Positions 12,901 through 22,184 are shown, counted from the first letter of the stretch. The stretch is 64,000 nt of DNA from Clytia hemisphaerica (GCA_902728285.1 CACVBU010000274.1:1441132-1505131), one strand, 5' to 3'. Translations and numbers: made by a program. The notes: generated by a model not told the origin, from the letters alone.

Positions 12901-15900
12901 AAAGGCACTTAGGGCCTGGACGAATTTCTGTTTTGGTGTAGACATTTGGGATCAATTGTATTGTGGTTCAAGTGTTTACCGTATAGTGGCAACCTATAAA
13001 AATGTTCGTTGTAAGGGTCAGCCACCTTTGTTTATCAGTCTAAAGCTCGTATTAGCAATTTTTCAAATTTTGGAAAAGATTGCTACACAAACAAAGTCTA
13101 TTTGTCCCATTTTTATCATTAAAAATATCGTTTTTCCTGAAAAAATATTTGAGATGAGAGTTTTCGAGATTCTATTCGAATGTACATTATGACTTGACAG
13201 ATTTTCTGAGATTGACACTTCTGATTTTCCAAAACTGTTCTAATAGGTGCCAATTAAGTTGGGAAAATGTTCAGAAATTGTAAATATCACCACAATTAAA
13301 TTTCTAGCGTTTTAATGTAGTCAAGAATGAAACCCCCTGGAATAATCAGCTTTGCGCAGTGGCATTACCATTGACAATGAGGTTCAACCGAGTCGTGGTT
13401 ATTGCTAATTGAAAACTTTTCCCAATATCCCGCTAGACGTCATGAAACACTGACGGCTATGCAATATTTGGAGGTCTCTTAGGAGACTATATTACACTAA
13501 TTGAAAGATGCTTGGATAAAGGCACTTAGGGCCTGGACGAATTTCTGTTTTGGTGTAGACATTTGGGATCAATTGTATTGTGGTTCAAGTGTTTACCGTA
13601 TAGTGGCAACCTATAAAAATGTTCGTTGTAAGGGTCAGCCACCTTTGTTTATCAGTCTAAAGCTCGTATTAGCAATTTTTCAAATTTTGGAAAAGATTGC
13701 TACACAACAAAGTCTATTTGTCCCATTTTTATCATTAAAAATATCGTTTTTTTTCCTGAAAAAATATTTTGAGATGAGAGTTTTCGAGATTCTATTCGAA
13801 TGTACATTATGACTTGACAGATTTTCTGAGATTGACACTTCTGATTTTCCAAAACTGTTCTAATAGGTGCCAATTAAGTTGGGAAAATGTTCAGAAATTG
13901 TAAATATCACCACAATTAAATTTCTAGCGTTTTAATGTAGTCAAGAATGAAACCCCCTGGAATAATCAGCTTTGCGCAGTGGCATTACCATTGACAATGA
14001 GGTTCAACCGAGTCGTGGTTATTGCTAATTGAAAACTTTTCCCAATATCCCGCTAGACGTCATGAAACACTGACGGCTATGCAATATTTGGAGGTCTCTT
14101 AGGAGACTATATTACACTAATTGAAAGATGCTTGGATAAAGGCACTTAGGGCCTGGACGAATTTCTGTTTTGGTGTAGACATTTGGGATCAATTGTATTG
14201 TGGTTCAAGTGTTTACCGTATAGTGGCAACCTATAAAAATGTTCGTTGTAAGGGTCAGCCACCTTTGTTTATCAGTCTAAAGCTCGTATTAGCAATTTTT
14301 CAAATTTTGGAAAAGATTGCTACACAACAAAGTCTATTTGTCCCATTTTTATCATTAAAAATATCGTTTTTCCTGAAAAAAAATATTTGAGATGAGAGTT
14401 TTCGAGATTCTATTCGAATGTACATTATGACTTGACAGATTTTCTGAGATTGACACTTCTGATTTTCCAAAACTGTTCTAATAGGTGCCAATTAAGTTGG
14501 GAAAATGTTCAGAAATTGTAAATATCACCACAATTAAATTTCTAGCGTTTTAATGTAGTCAAGAATGAAACCCCCTGGAATAATCAGCTTTGCGCAGTGG
14601 CATTACCATTGACAATGAGGTTCAACCGAGTCGTGGTTATTGCTAATTGAAAACTTTTCCCAATATCCCGCTAGACGTCATGAAACACTGACGGCTATGC
14701 AATATTTGGAGGTCTCTTAGGAGACTATATTACACTAATTGAAAGATGCTTGGATAAAGGCACTTAGGGCCTGGACGAATTTCTGTTTTGGTGTAGACAT
14801 TTGGGATCAATTGTATTGTGGTTCAAGTGTTTACCGTATAGTGGCAACCTATAAAAATGTTCGTTGTAAGGGTCAGCCACCTTTGTTTATCAGTCTAAAG
14901 CTCGTATTAGCAATTTTTCAAATTTTGGAAAAGATTGCTACACAACAAAGTCTATTTGTCCCATTTTTATCATTAAAAATATCGTTTTTCCTGAAAAAAT
15001 ATTTGAGATGAGAGTTTTCGAGATTCTATTCGAATGTACATTATGACTTGACAGATTTTCTGAGATTGACACTTCTGATTTTCCAAAACTGTTCTAATAG
15101 GTGCCAATTAAGTTGGGAAAATGTTCAGAAATTGTAAATATCACCACAATTAAATTTCTAGCGTTTTAATGTAGTCAAGAATGAAACCCCCTGGAATAAT
15201 CAGCTTTGCGCAGTGGCATTACCATTGACAATGAGGTTCAACCGAGTCGTGGTTATTGCTAATTGAAAACTTTTCCCAATATCCCGCTAGACGTCATGAA
15301 ACACTGACGGCTATGCAATATTTGGAGGTCTCTTAGGAGACTATATTACACTAATTGAAAGATGCTTGGATAAAGGCACTTAGGGCCTGGACGAATTTCT
15401 GTTTTGGTGTAGACATTTGGGATCAATTGTATTGTGGTTCAAGTGTTTACCGTATAGTGGCAACCTATAAAAATGTTCGTTGTAAGGGTCAGCCACCTTT
15501 GTTTATCAGTCTAAAGCTCGTATTAGCAATTTTTCAAATTTTGGAAAAGATTGCTACACAACAAAGTCTATTGGTGTAGACATTTGGGATCAATTGCATT
15601 GTGGTTCAAGTGTTTACCGGATAGTGGCAACCTATTAAAATGTTCGTTGTAAGCCACAAGCTATCCATTACAGTATCGTTACCTTAATGGAATGTAAAAT
15701 TTAGTTCCCGTAAGATAAGCCGTGCTTTTTTAACCAAAATTTGATAATTTTGATAACTTTTTAACTTTTGGCGCGATAGTAGCATCATCGACTTTTATGG
15801 GTTCAGAATATACCAGCACGTTTTCGTTTTTAAAAATCCTTCATATACATATCACGATATTTTTATTGACAACCCTTACGTTATATAGTGTAAAATCCCC

Positions 15901-17742
15901 CATTTTTTAAAATGATTTTTTTCAAACGGTGTCATCTCATTTACTTTCAGTCGGTGATGGACGGTTGGGTTATTTGCCACGGGCACCTTTCGATGCAATT
16001 CACGTTGGAGCTGCTGCTCCCCATCTTCCTCAAGCTGTAAGTGTTCTACAATAAAAACAGATAGAGTCTATTAGAGTAATACTAGACGGTTCCCGTCGTC
16101 GCAAACGCCGGTTTAGCATGTGCCTTAAAAGCCCTTAGGATGGTATTGTTGATGCTCTCTTACTTTATTTTTAAAGGGATTTCGAATTAGTTTTTGGAGT
16201 ACATCGATTAGTTGGAAGATTTCTTGTAAATACCTCTTTCTACTTCAAATTGAATGTGAGAATATGACTTGAAATCTTCACCATAAAATTAGCTTAGTAA
16301 ACAATAAACTGTCAACTATGAGAGTTTCTTCAGGAAGGTTGAGGGCTTTTTCAATTTAATCGAAAACGGAACTTATTGAGTAGTAAAATGTCAAATTGAG
16401 AGCGTCAAATGTATCATCAGTGTATAAGAATGAAAAAGTTTTAAAAAATGTTGCTGTATCTACGAATTTGAGGTCGACATGACGCGCCTAAAAAGACCAA
16501 AAAATAAATACTTTGATTTCGAAACAATCATGAATATATCCAAACTTACAGGCAACAACTTATATCCACTTCTCACACGGAAAACCTCCGTTTTTTACCT
16601 GTGCATTGACTATTTGAAAACCCAATTTTTACTAACTTTTTCGTAGAAAGTGCCACGCCTTCTAAAACTCCAAAATTTATGTCACATGATGTTTAGAATA
16701 ATTGAAGTCAGAATTATTTTCGTTAAAAAGTCACTGTAGGGGCTTCTTCGATTCAAACGCCAAATCCTTTTGAGGACGGGGGTTTTATCGGAAGGCAGTG
16801 TTAATTTTCGCACTCAATCATAGATGAAAACTAAACTTTAAACATAAATTAAAATCACGACGTATCATCAACTGCTTTTTCGAAATACAATAAGATATTT
16901 TTTGTCACAACACTGCAGGAAATCCAACTTTCATACTCGAATCCTTCGAATCAACCCCCTGGCAAATTTTTGAAATAACAGCTCAGCTACCATCTTGCGT
17001 TAGACACGCTTTTCGTAAACTCATTTAATATATAAAGATAACTTAAGTTCCGGCGAGATATTTCTTTTCTATTCTTTATGTTGTTTTGTAAGGCAATCTA
17101 ATCCTATTTGAAGCCACCTCTTTTGCAGATTTTAACAAAGTAAAAGCTATTTGGTTAATTTTTGAAACCTTAGTAGCACATTCCAATCGAATCTGGTAAG
17201 GGTAGCTCCCAGTATCGTTTCAAAATACAAACATATTGAAATTAGAAGCTTTCTCTCATTAGCTCATTGATCAGTTGAAACCTGGAGGTCGGCTAGTCAT
17301 TCCTGTTGGTCCTGAAGGAGGAAATCAGAAACTTCTGCAAGTGGATAAATCCCCTGATGGAAAAAGTATCGAGAAGAAAACACTAATGGGTGTTATATAT
17401 GTTCCTTTGACCGACAAAGATCGCCAGATGAAGAGTAGGTTATGTTCTTTGATTATGATGCTAATATTTGAAGTGAACATTTTCTAAAGAATTGTCCCAA
17501 AGAATCACTAGGAAATACGGTGTGTCCGATAAAAAAACGGACCAGATATTATACAAAGCAAAATCTTCAAAATTTACCATTAGATAAGCCAGGCCCAAGG
17601 TATTCAAAATTAGTTTTTAAAAATAAATGAGTGATTATGTCATAAAAACTGATATAAATAATGAGCATTTTCTTTTATTTAAATCCTTTTCCCTTTTTTT
17701 TCCGGACACAAAAAAAAATCTTTTAACTTTTCAGGTCGATGA
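916..17742 (+). CDS. PCMT1: Protein-L-isoaspartate(D-aspartate) O-methyltransferase (PCMT1-like)
   Basis: A cytosolic repair enzyme that methylates L-isoaspartyl residues of damaged proteins using S-adenosylmethionine. Coding exons, each with GT/AG borders and consistent phase: 916-970, 1163-1267, 1483-1514, 1841-1945, 5461-5581, 15951-16036, 17263-17434, 17735-17742. They sum to 684 nt, or 227 aa plus stop, the usual length of animal PCMT1. Motifs in order: MDSPQPIG before residue 55; the active-site SAPHM (60-64); AdoMet motif I LDVGSGSG (83-90); GIDH (108-111); VGDGR (140-144); [10 protein letters not shown] (154-163); [13 protein letters not shown] (173-185); GVIYVPLTD. The last coding exon is only 8 nt and supplies the terminal Ser-Arg and the stop. 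The ATG at 916 opens MAWRS, as in other PCMT1 proteins. Intron 4 holds a foldback element and intron 5 the U4 snRNA array. Confidence 0.95.
2080..3240. repeat. Degenerate minisatellite in PCMT1 intron 4
   Basis: Many diverged, loosely spaced units resemble 'TTTTCCTTGAAAATACATTG' followed by 'attcttc', roughly 35-60 bases apart (clear at 2790, 2945, 2985, 3170). Open frames across it on both strands are products of the repeat and lack codon structure. Confidence 0.6.
3548..3572. repeat. (TAA)n microsatellite
   Basis: About eight perfect TAA units within intron 4 of the PCMT1-like gene. Confidence 0.9.
4147..5438. mobile_element. Foldback/TIR element with internal CCGGAAATATGCCGG-type repeats
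   Basis: Ends are inverted: TGGACCTACC at 4147 and GGTAGGTCCA at 5429-5438. After the left end comes 'gtccgtccgttcgttcgttcg', then four or five diverged internal units of about 200 bases, each holding 'attttttgcacaaagatgc', 'aatgcccaaaa' and 'gccgaaaatgccggaaatatgccgg'. No transposase frame is present. Two further partial copies of the left end lie at 23531 and 24338. It sits inside PCMT1 intron 4, just before exon 5. Confidence 0.7.
5948..6073 (+). pseudogene. U4 snRNA copy 1, 5'-truncated
   Basis: Matches the other copies from 'cattaccattgac' to the 3' stem-loop, but the first 15 bases, AGCTTTGCGCAGTGG, are replaced by unrelated intron sequence. The upstream flank has no TCACC-type PSE. 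The lost bases form the part of U4 that pairs with U6 (stem II), so this copy should be non-functional. Confidence 0.85.
6488..6504 (+). promoter_or_regulatory. Candidate proximal sequence element (PSE) of U4 copy 2
   Basis: TCACCACAATTAAATTT starts 61 bases before the U4 5' end, the position and general shape of metazoan snRNA PSEs (SNAPc sites, roughly YCACC followed by A/T-rich bases). The same string lies at the same offset before each of the 15 full-length copies and is missing before the truncated copy. There is no TATA box at -30, consistent with Pol II transcription. The identification is by resemblance only. Confidence 0.55.
6549..6689 (+). ncRNA. RNU4: U4 spliceosomal snRNA, copy 2 (first full-length)
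   Basis: U4 base-pairs with U6 in the U4/U6.U5 tri-snRNP and is released on spliceosome activation. Sequence landmarks: AGCTTTGCGCAGTGGC at the 5' end (U6 stem II strand); the 5' stem-loop with the k-turn halves CAATGAGG and CCGAG that bind SNU13/15.5K; TTATTGCTAATTGAAAACTT (U6 stem I strand and linker); TTTTCCCAATATCCCGC; a central stem-loop; the Sm site AATATTTGG; and the terminal hairpin GTCTCTTAGGAGAC. The length of about 141 nt is close to the 145 nt of human U4. The exact 3' end is estimated from the hairpin. Confidence 0.95.
6700..6712 (+). promoter_or_regulatory. Candidate snRNA 3' box of U4 copy 2
   Basis: AATTGAAAGATGC begins about 11 bases after the U4 terminal hairpin, the distance expected for the Integrator-dependent 3' box (loosely GTTT, AAA, purine-rich). 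It recurs after every copy. The match is loose and inferred from position. Confidence 0.35.
7166..7307 (+). ncRNA. RNU4: U4 spliceosomal snRNA, copy 3
   Basis: As copy 2 except for one extra T in the Sm site (AATATTTTGG), making it 142 nt. It is the only full-length copy with a change inside the RNA. A longer U run in an Sm site may still bind Sm proteins. Confidence 0.93.
7784..7924 (+). ncRNA. RNU4: U4 spliceosomal snRNA, copy 4
   Basis: Sequence reads identical to copy 2 over 141 nt. Its downstream spacer has the longest poly-T tract in the array (about 8185). Confidence 0.95.
8407..8547 (+). ncRNA. RNU4: U4 spliceosomal snRNA, copy 5
   Basis: Identical to copy 2 over 141 nt; PSE-like string at -61. 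Confidence 0.95.
9023..9163 (+). ncRNA. RNU4: U4 spliceosomal snRNA, copy 6
   Basis: Identical to copy 2 over 141 nt. Its spacer has a 3-base insertion near 9410 and a longer T run near 9353. Confidence 0.95.
9644..9784 (+). ncRNA. RNU4: U4 spliceosomal snRNA, copy 7
   Basis: Identical to copy 2 over 141 nt; its spacer has three single-base or short T-run expansions. Confidence 0.95.
10265..10405 (+). ncRNA. RNU4: U4 spliceosomal snRNA, copy 8
   Basis: Identical to copy 2 over 141 nt, in a unit of the modal 616-bp length. Confidence 0.95.
10881..11021 (+). ncRNA. RNU4: U4 spliceosomal snRNA, copy 9
   Basis: Identical to copy 2 over 141 nt, in a 616-bp unit. Confidence 0.95.
11497..11637 (+). 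ncRNA. RNU4: U4 spliceosomal snRNA, copy 10
   Basis: Identical to copy 2 over 141 nt. Single-T expansions occur downstream at about 11928 and 12077. Confidence 0.95.
12115..12255 (+). ncRNA. RNU4: U4 spliceosomal snRNA, copy 11
   Basis: Identical to copy 2 over 141 nt. One extra T lies between its PSE-like string and the start, so that string sits at -62 here. Confidence 0.95.
12731..12871 (+). ncRNA. RNU4: U4 spliceosomal snRNA, copy 12
   Basis: Identical to copy 2 over 141 nt. Its downstream spacer has an extra A near 13090. Confidence 0.95.
13348..13488 (+). ncRNA. RNU4: U4 spliceosomal snRNA, copy 13
   Basis: Identical to copy 2 over 141 nt; T-run expansions near 13750 and 13768 in its spacer. 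Confidence 0.95.
13968..14108 (+). ncRNA. RNU4: U4 spliceosomal snRNA, copy 14
   Basis: Identical to copy 2 over 141 nt; A-run expansion near 14376 in its spacer. Confidence 0.95.
14586..14726 (+). ncRNA. RNU4: U4 spliceosomal snRNA, copy 15
   Basis: Identical to copy 2 over 141 nt, in a 616-bp unit. Confidence 0.95.
15202..15342 (+). ncRNA. RNU4: U4 spliceosomal snRNA, copy 16 (last)
   Basis: Identical to copy 2 over 141 nt with an intact PSE-like string at -61. The unit is cut off about 230 bases downstream of the gene, but the U4 gene and its 3' flank are complete. Confidence 0.95.
15573..15655 (+). repeat. Rearranged array end: second copy of a spacer segment
   Basis: The last spacer stops after 'caacaaagtctatt' and jumps back to a diverged copy of its own segment starting 'ggtgtagacatttggg', with several substitutions (for example 'caattgcattg', 'accggatag'). 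Unique intron sequence follows. Confidence 0.8.
16037..17262. other. PCMT1 intron 6, no further feature
   Basis: AT-rich intron sequence between the exons ending at 16036 and starting at 17263. I see no repeat family or RNA gene in it. Confidence 0.6.
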
Positions 17743-17923
17743 ATCACGAGCACGAAATAGTGACATTCTCGAAGGAAGATATTGATTAGATGCAGACTTG
17801 TCTTTTTTGATGGTGCATCAAATTGACTTGTATGTATCAATGGCTGTAAAAACGGACAATTCTTGGATAAAATTTCACCGAATTTCTCCATATAAAACAT
17901 ACAGCTATAATTTATTTAGTTTG

Positions 17924-17929
17924 AATAAA
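17924..17929 (+). terminator. Candidate polyadenylation signal of the PCMT1-like gene
   Basis: AATAAA about 180 bases after the stop at 17740-17742, on the gene strand. A plausible 3' UTR length, but not proven. Confidence 0.5.
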
Positions 17930-18049
17930 GACAACACACAAGATAAATGTGGAGATCATTACAACACTCCAGCTTTTGGATTAATTCGAATTTGGAGAGT
18001 GGTGAAAGACAAATAAGACAAATAATTTTGCCTAAGTCTGATTTTTTTT

Positions 18050-18570
18050 TTGCTCTATTTTGAATTATTATTTAGGGAAATAAATGAATGCCAACATATA
18101 TTACTCGTATTCGTATTTTTTATATTTGTGTTTCGTTTAATACTTTCAATTTATACTACTGCACCGTTTCTAAAATTGACTCTTACACTAAGTTCGATAA
18201 GTTCCTCGTGCCCGCAGAGCAACTTGCGCCACTCATTCATATCCTTTCGGACCCTTTTGTATGTATCGCTTACCTTCGTGAATGCTTATCGCAAGAATCA
18301 TACAGTGAACTAAGGGACTGGGCTCGAGTTTGAATAGCTCTTTTCTAATCTCTCATCAATGGATCAGAATTTGCTTGCAGAAATTACCGTCTAAACGAAT
18401 GCGTGCCATGCGCGAAGTAGTCAAGGCCAATCGTGGAAAAACTCATTATTCATCAGCGAAGCGCGCGCATATCTGCAGTCGGGCTCAAATAGTCCTTACC
18501 GCTTACGCCACTATATCACATCAATCCAGTCAAAAACCCAATCATTTTTTGCTACAACAAGCTACGGTTT
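18050..18570 (+). other. Unidentified coding-like stretch, broken frames
   Basis: Frames at 18088-18333 and 18330-18572 overlap and look more protein-like than the surroundings (for example KFDKFLVPAEQLAPLIHI and AYLRECLSQESYSELRDWAR). GC content is higher from about 18170 to 18500. No ATG-to-stop gene, splice structure or known motif is evident. It could be a decayed mobile-element or captured coding fragment; I do not recognise the family. Confidence 0.25.
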
Positions 18571-18942
18571 GAAGTTTATTTTAGACGGACCCGACTGCCA
18601 AACAAAGTAGATCAGATGAAAATAGAGGAAACAGGATCCAACATTCTGACTCAGGCACCAACATCAAAGTTTTAAGTTGAAAGCTTATGAGGTAATCTTT
18701 AATACTTCAAAAAACAAAGTTCATTCATTTCTAAAACTTTTTTTTTTTTTTTAATACGAATGGAAAGGTAGAACCCTGCCGACGCACCAGACTGTCCGGT
18801 GTATTTGTCCCCGGTGCCGGTGGCAAAAAGTATCCTTTCGCTACACCTGACGCAATAAGTCCGGTGTCAGCCCGGTGTTGCATACAGGGAATTTTGAACG
18901 CCGGACATTTATGAAACAAAAAATTAAGAGAAACACCGACAC

Positions 18943-19987
18943 AGGGGCAGGGGGGGGGGGTACAGAGGCAGGGTACTAACCCATTGGGGTACTAACTTGA
19001 TTTTCCACTCAATTTCTTTTTAGTACCACCCACCCTTATTTAGTACCGTGAGTGGTCCTAAATCCGACAGGCCTGCCTAATTCCGACCCCCCAAATAACT
19101 GTTATGAAAAAAATTCTATGTTTACATAAACATTCCCTCTCCAAGTTGAACAGTAAACTATTGCAACATGCAAGAGCTCTAGAAACAAAACATCTAACAA
19201 GATGACTATAATGTCAAGATACCAATTAATGTAATTTAAAAAGCGTGAATTGTAAAAAAAATAATTACTTTTTATGATGCTGTTACTGCTGTTGTACATA
19301 TTGCAATAAAAAAATGATCTTTTGTATACATAGCAATTATTGTTATTTCTATTTGGTTCAATTGGTTCAATGATCAATGTATCAAATTTCTCAGTTTAGT
19401 TGACACTTTGGTATCTTCGTTGCGTCACAGCGAAAGGCTTGTTTTTATTTTAGTTTGTATCTTTAAAAGACCCCATCGGATTTAGGCAGGGCTGTCGGAT
19501 TTAGGACCACTCACGGTACCGGGTACTACTTCATTTTTGCTGTAAAAAATAGAGGAACCACCCCCTAAAATCTTATTTTACAGATTAGACCAAAAGAGAG
19601 GGTACTATGTTAGTTTTTCTGACTGAAATGGACAGATAATTCAAACAAACTATCATTTTAATAACACACTTCTTGACCATTTCGGAAGTTTTGTCTTCAC
19701 AAAAACCAAAAAATTTCTATAAAAAGAGTAAAAAATACTCTCAATTATTCAAAAAAATTTCAAATCAAAAAAATAATATTTGAAAAAAGTCAAAATATAA
19801 CAACAGACTACTTTTTTATTGAAAACTCTGTGAAAAAGTACCCAAATAGCACCCTGTACTTGCTAGAAGAGTGAAAAATACACACCCCCACCCCTAAAGT
19901 AGTACCGGGTACTAACTTTTTTGAAATGCAAAAATAGACACCACCACCCGGCTATGGGTTAGTACCCTGCCTTTGTACCCCCTGTCT
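18943..19987. mobile_element. Middle TIR element inserted in the 18770-20413 element
   Basis: Left end ...GGGGGTACAGAGGCAGGGTACTAACCCA and the mirror image at 19955-19987 (...GGGTTAGTACCCTGCCTTTGTACCCCC) form TIRs of about 30 bp. CCGACAC occurs just outside both ends (18936-18942, 19988-19994) as a likely 7-bp target duplication. 'GGGTACTA' motifs recur inside. Non-autonomous. Confidence 0.7.
19043..19519. mobile_element. Innermost TIR element of the nest
   Basis: TIRs of about 45 bp: GTACCGTGAGTGGTCCTAAA at 19043 and its reverse complement ending at 19519, each followed inward by 'tccgaca..cctgcctaa'. The ends overlap GTAC on both sides, which may be the target duplication. The interior of about 390 bp is AT-rich and holds only a low-complexity minus-strand frame. 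Confidence 0.75.
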
Positions 19988-20413
19988 CCGACACCGGACA
20001 TCCGACTTCCTTAGGCGGCCATCGAAAAAATGCCCTGTTCGCGTCGCAACAGGTGTTCAAAATGCATGCGGGTGGACGGGCGGTCAGAAAAATTCCCGGG
20101 TTTTTGAAAATCGCGTCAGTAATTTGGAGACCGGTGGTGACGTGAACAAAACGATTTTTTGATGGCCGTCAGAGCGATTGAGAAAAAAGCTATACTTTAA
20201 AAGAATAAATATGCTTTTCCCAGATTTTTTTTCCGCGTCTCCGCACTGGAAAAAAACCGGAAAATATGATGCGGGGGTGACGCAGATAGAACAATTTTTC
20301 GAGGGCCGCCTTAAGTCCGGTGTGGAGATTGTCTGGTGGTAAAAAAAATTCTCATTTTACGCCGGACTTTAGCGTGTCCGGTGTTCCTAAAGTCCGGTGC
20401 GTAGGCAGGGTCC

Positions 20414-21290
20414 TGGAAAGGTTTGTTTGATCCCTTTTTTTTCCTTTTGCTATAACTAAAAAAGTAAAACTAATTTAGGCTAACTTCATTCTGGCTTGAT
20501 CTTGTAAGTATTGAGCTATTCCGAAAAATTTGTACAGGGGTATCAACAAACTTTTCTCACAAACCCCCTGGAAATTTTAGATATTAACAAACTATACCCT
20601 GCTGGAAATTAGGGTCAAACCCCTTGAAAGTGAAGTTTTGTGGAAAAGGGTATTGATGTCAGTTTATGAGGAGAGAACTTGGAAAATCTAAAAATAGAAC
20701 AAAAACCCCTTTGTATACTGATGGCGAAATATATAGCATGGTATGGGCTGACAGTTTGAATTTCCCATATCGTAATAACGGTTGAAAACACAGCCAATCA
20801 AATCCTTGTTATTGTTTTACTGGTCACACTTTCTTAAAGAAAGCGCAAGTTCCGAAATTTGGTTTTTATTTTAGTAAGTGAGGACAGCGCTGAATTCGAA
20901 TTTCCCACTGAAATTTTTTTGAGGCCAAAATTGGACTCTGACCCGTCAAGTATTCATCAGATTTAAAAAAAATACGCAGACGGGTTCCTGTCTACTTATA
21001 TACCAGACCCGATCAATCAAACATGTCAAACCAATCGAACTTGTTGAACCAAACAAACAATCAAACTAATCGAACTATTAAAATCAGTTTGGTGCATGAT
21101 AAAACACTGAAAGAAAAAGTCTGAAAGTTTAGTATATACGGTATCAATGGATTTTTTGTAAGGAAGCAATCAAAAATATGTTTCCATTTGGGTTGTCCGA
21201 CCAACTATTTATTTACAAGAAAACCCGATTCAGAAAGTTGGTAAAATCGTTGGGTTTTTTTTGGCGCTGTTGGCAGGTTCAGATCTTTCC
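20414..21290. other. Gene-free stretch
   Basis: Contains loose repeats of 'aaaccccctggaaatt' near 20560-20630 and 'aatcaaac/aatcgaac' near 21010-21080. No gene seen. Confidence 0.5.
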
Positions 21291-21297
21291 CATAATG

Positions 21298-22104
21298 GCA
21301 GGCTACAAAGGAGTAGGGAGAAACTCTATTTTATGCCGCCAATGTAAAAACTACATTCATAAACGATGCTCGGGCATAAAAGGGCGTTTAAGGGAAGATT
21401 TTAACTATGTTTGTCCTGCTTGTCTAAATCCTATTGTTGTACCTCCCTCCCCTGTGTTTTCTATGTTCAGATCTTGAGGTAGTACCCACATTCTGCTACC
21501 TAGGTGATATGATTGGGGACAATGGAGGCTGTTTTGATGCAATTACCTCAAGGGTGAAGTCTACGTGGAATAAATTTAGACAGTTGTTGCCAATTTTGAC
21601 TAATAAGAGCATCCCATTGCAATGTCGTGGTCGTGTCTTTACTTCGGTCGTAAGGGGTGTTTTGCTTCATGGAAGCCCGACCTGGGCAGTCACGGTTGAT
21701 GACTGTAGCAGGCTTGTTCGAAATGACAACGCGATGGTTCGTTGGATCTGTTCAACTCGTCTGGCTGATAGGATTTCGATGACCCAGCTTAGAGAAAGAC
21801 TTGGTATTCCATGTATTGAAGACTTAGTTTCCCAAGGTAGACTTCGTTGGTTCGGTCATGTACAGCGTATGCACAACGACTGTTGGCAAAAAATGATGCT
21901 CACTCATGTAGTGCAAGGGAAATATGTTGGCAGACCAAAAAAGAGATGGTCGGACAATATCAATGCGGACATGAAGTCCCTCAATGTCAACATCGACCTG
22001 ACAAACGATCGCATTGCATGGCGTATGGCCATCAAGAGAGGAAGGCGTCCAACCCCAGATGCTGGGAACAATGGACGATAAACCGTGCAGTAAGTAAGTA
22101 AGTA
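21298..22104 (+). pseudogene. 3' fragment of a non-LTR retrotransposon (reverse transcriptase C-terminus)
   Basis: An upstream frame (to about 21475) holds a Cys/His zinc-finger-like piece, GVGRNSILCRQCKNYIHKRC then CPACL. A second frame (about 21475-22081) holds the typical post-RT region: CYLGDMIG, VLLHGSPTWAV, MVRWICSTRLADR, GRLRWFGHVQRM, GRPKKRW. The two are in different reading frames around 21440-21475, so the copy is frameshifted and 5'-truncated, without the endonuclease and most of the polymerase domain. It ends in a short (TAAG)n tail at 22090-22104, as many CR1/L2-like elements do. Dead remnant; the exact clade is not assigned. Confidence 0.8.
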
Positions 22105-22184
22105 GTATGTCCAAATTCAGCAACGCGGTAGGGCCAATACCCTGGGGGCCGAAAATAAGGGTCGCTTTAAGGTTAACACATGTA

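Larger units (their letters stand above)
5948..15655 (+). repeat. Tandem array of ~616-bp U4 snRNA units in PCMT1 intron 5
   Basis: Sixteen head-to-tail units with starts spaced 616-623 bp. Each consists of a U4 snRNA gene of about 141 bp and a spacer of about 475 bp. Units are nearly identical; most visible differences are homopolymer-length changes in the spacer (for example after 8184, 10046 and 13749). The first unit lacks the U4 5' end, and its spacer carries several substitutions (such as 'gaaagaatatttgagatgtgag') absent from the others. The last unit breaks at about 15572. All U4 genes point the same way as the host gene. Open frames inside the units start at TTG and overlap the U4 3' flank and spacer; they are not credible proteins. 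Confidence 0.95.
18770..20413. mobile_element. Outer TIR element of a three-level nest
   Basis: Left end ACCCTGCCGACGCACCAGACT (from 18773); right end, reverse-complemented, ACCCTGCCTACGCACCGGACT (to 20411). A 9-bp direct repeat TGGAAAGGT flanks it (18761-18769 and 20414-20422). The interior repeats 'gtccggtg' and 'ccggac' many times in both orientations near each end. No transposase frame remains. Two younger elements lie inside. The 9-bp duplication would suit a Mutator-like element, but the superfamily is not established. Confidence 0.7.

Noticed and set aside
6086..15579. Repeated 'MKDAWIKAL...' frames as a tandem protein gene family
   Set aside because: They start at TTG, lie in the U4 3' flank and spacer, and end at variable points set by homopolymer length. 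The conserved element in each unit is the U4 RNA.
5948..15655. CRISPR-like array
   Set aside because: Units are about 616 bp, nearly identical throughout, and in an animal intron; there are no short repeats with unique spacers.
19102..19377. 91-codon minus-strand frame rich in Asn and Tyr
   Set aside because: Low-complexity AT-rich interior of the innermost nested TIR element; no motif.
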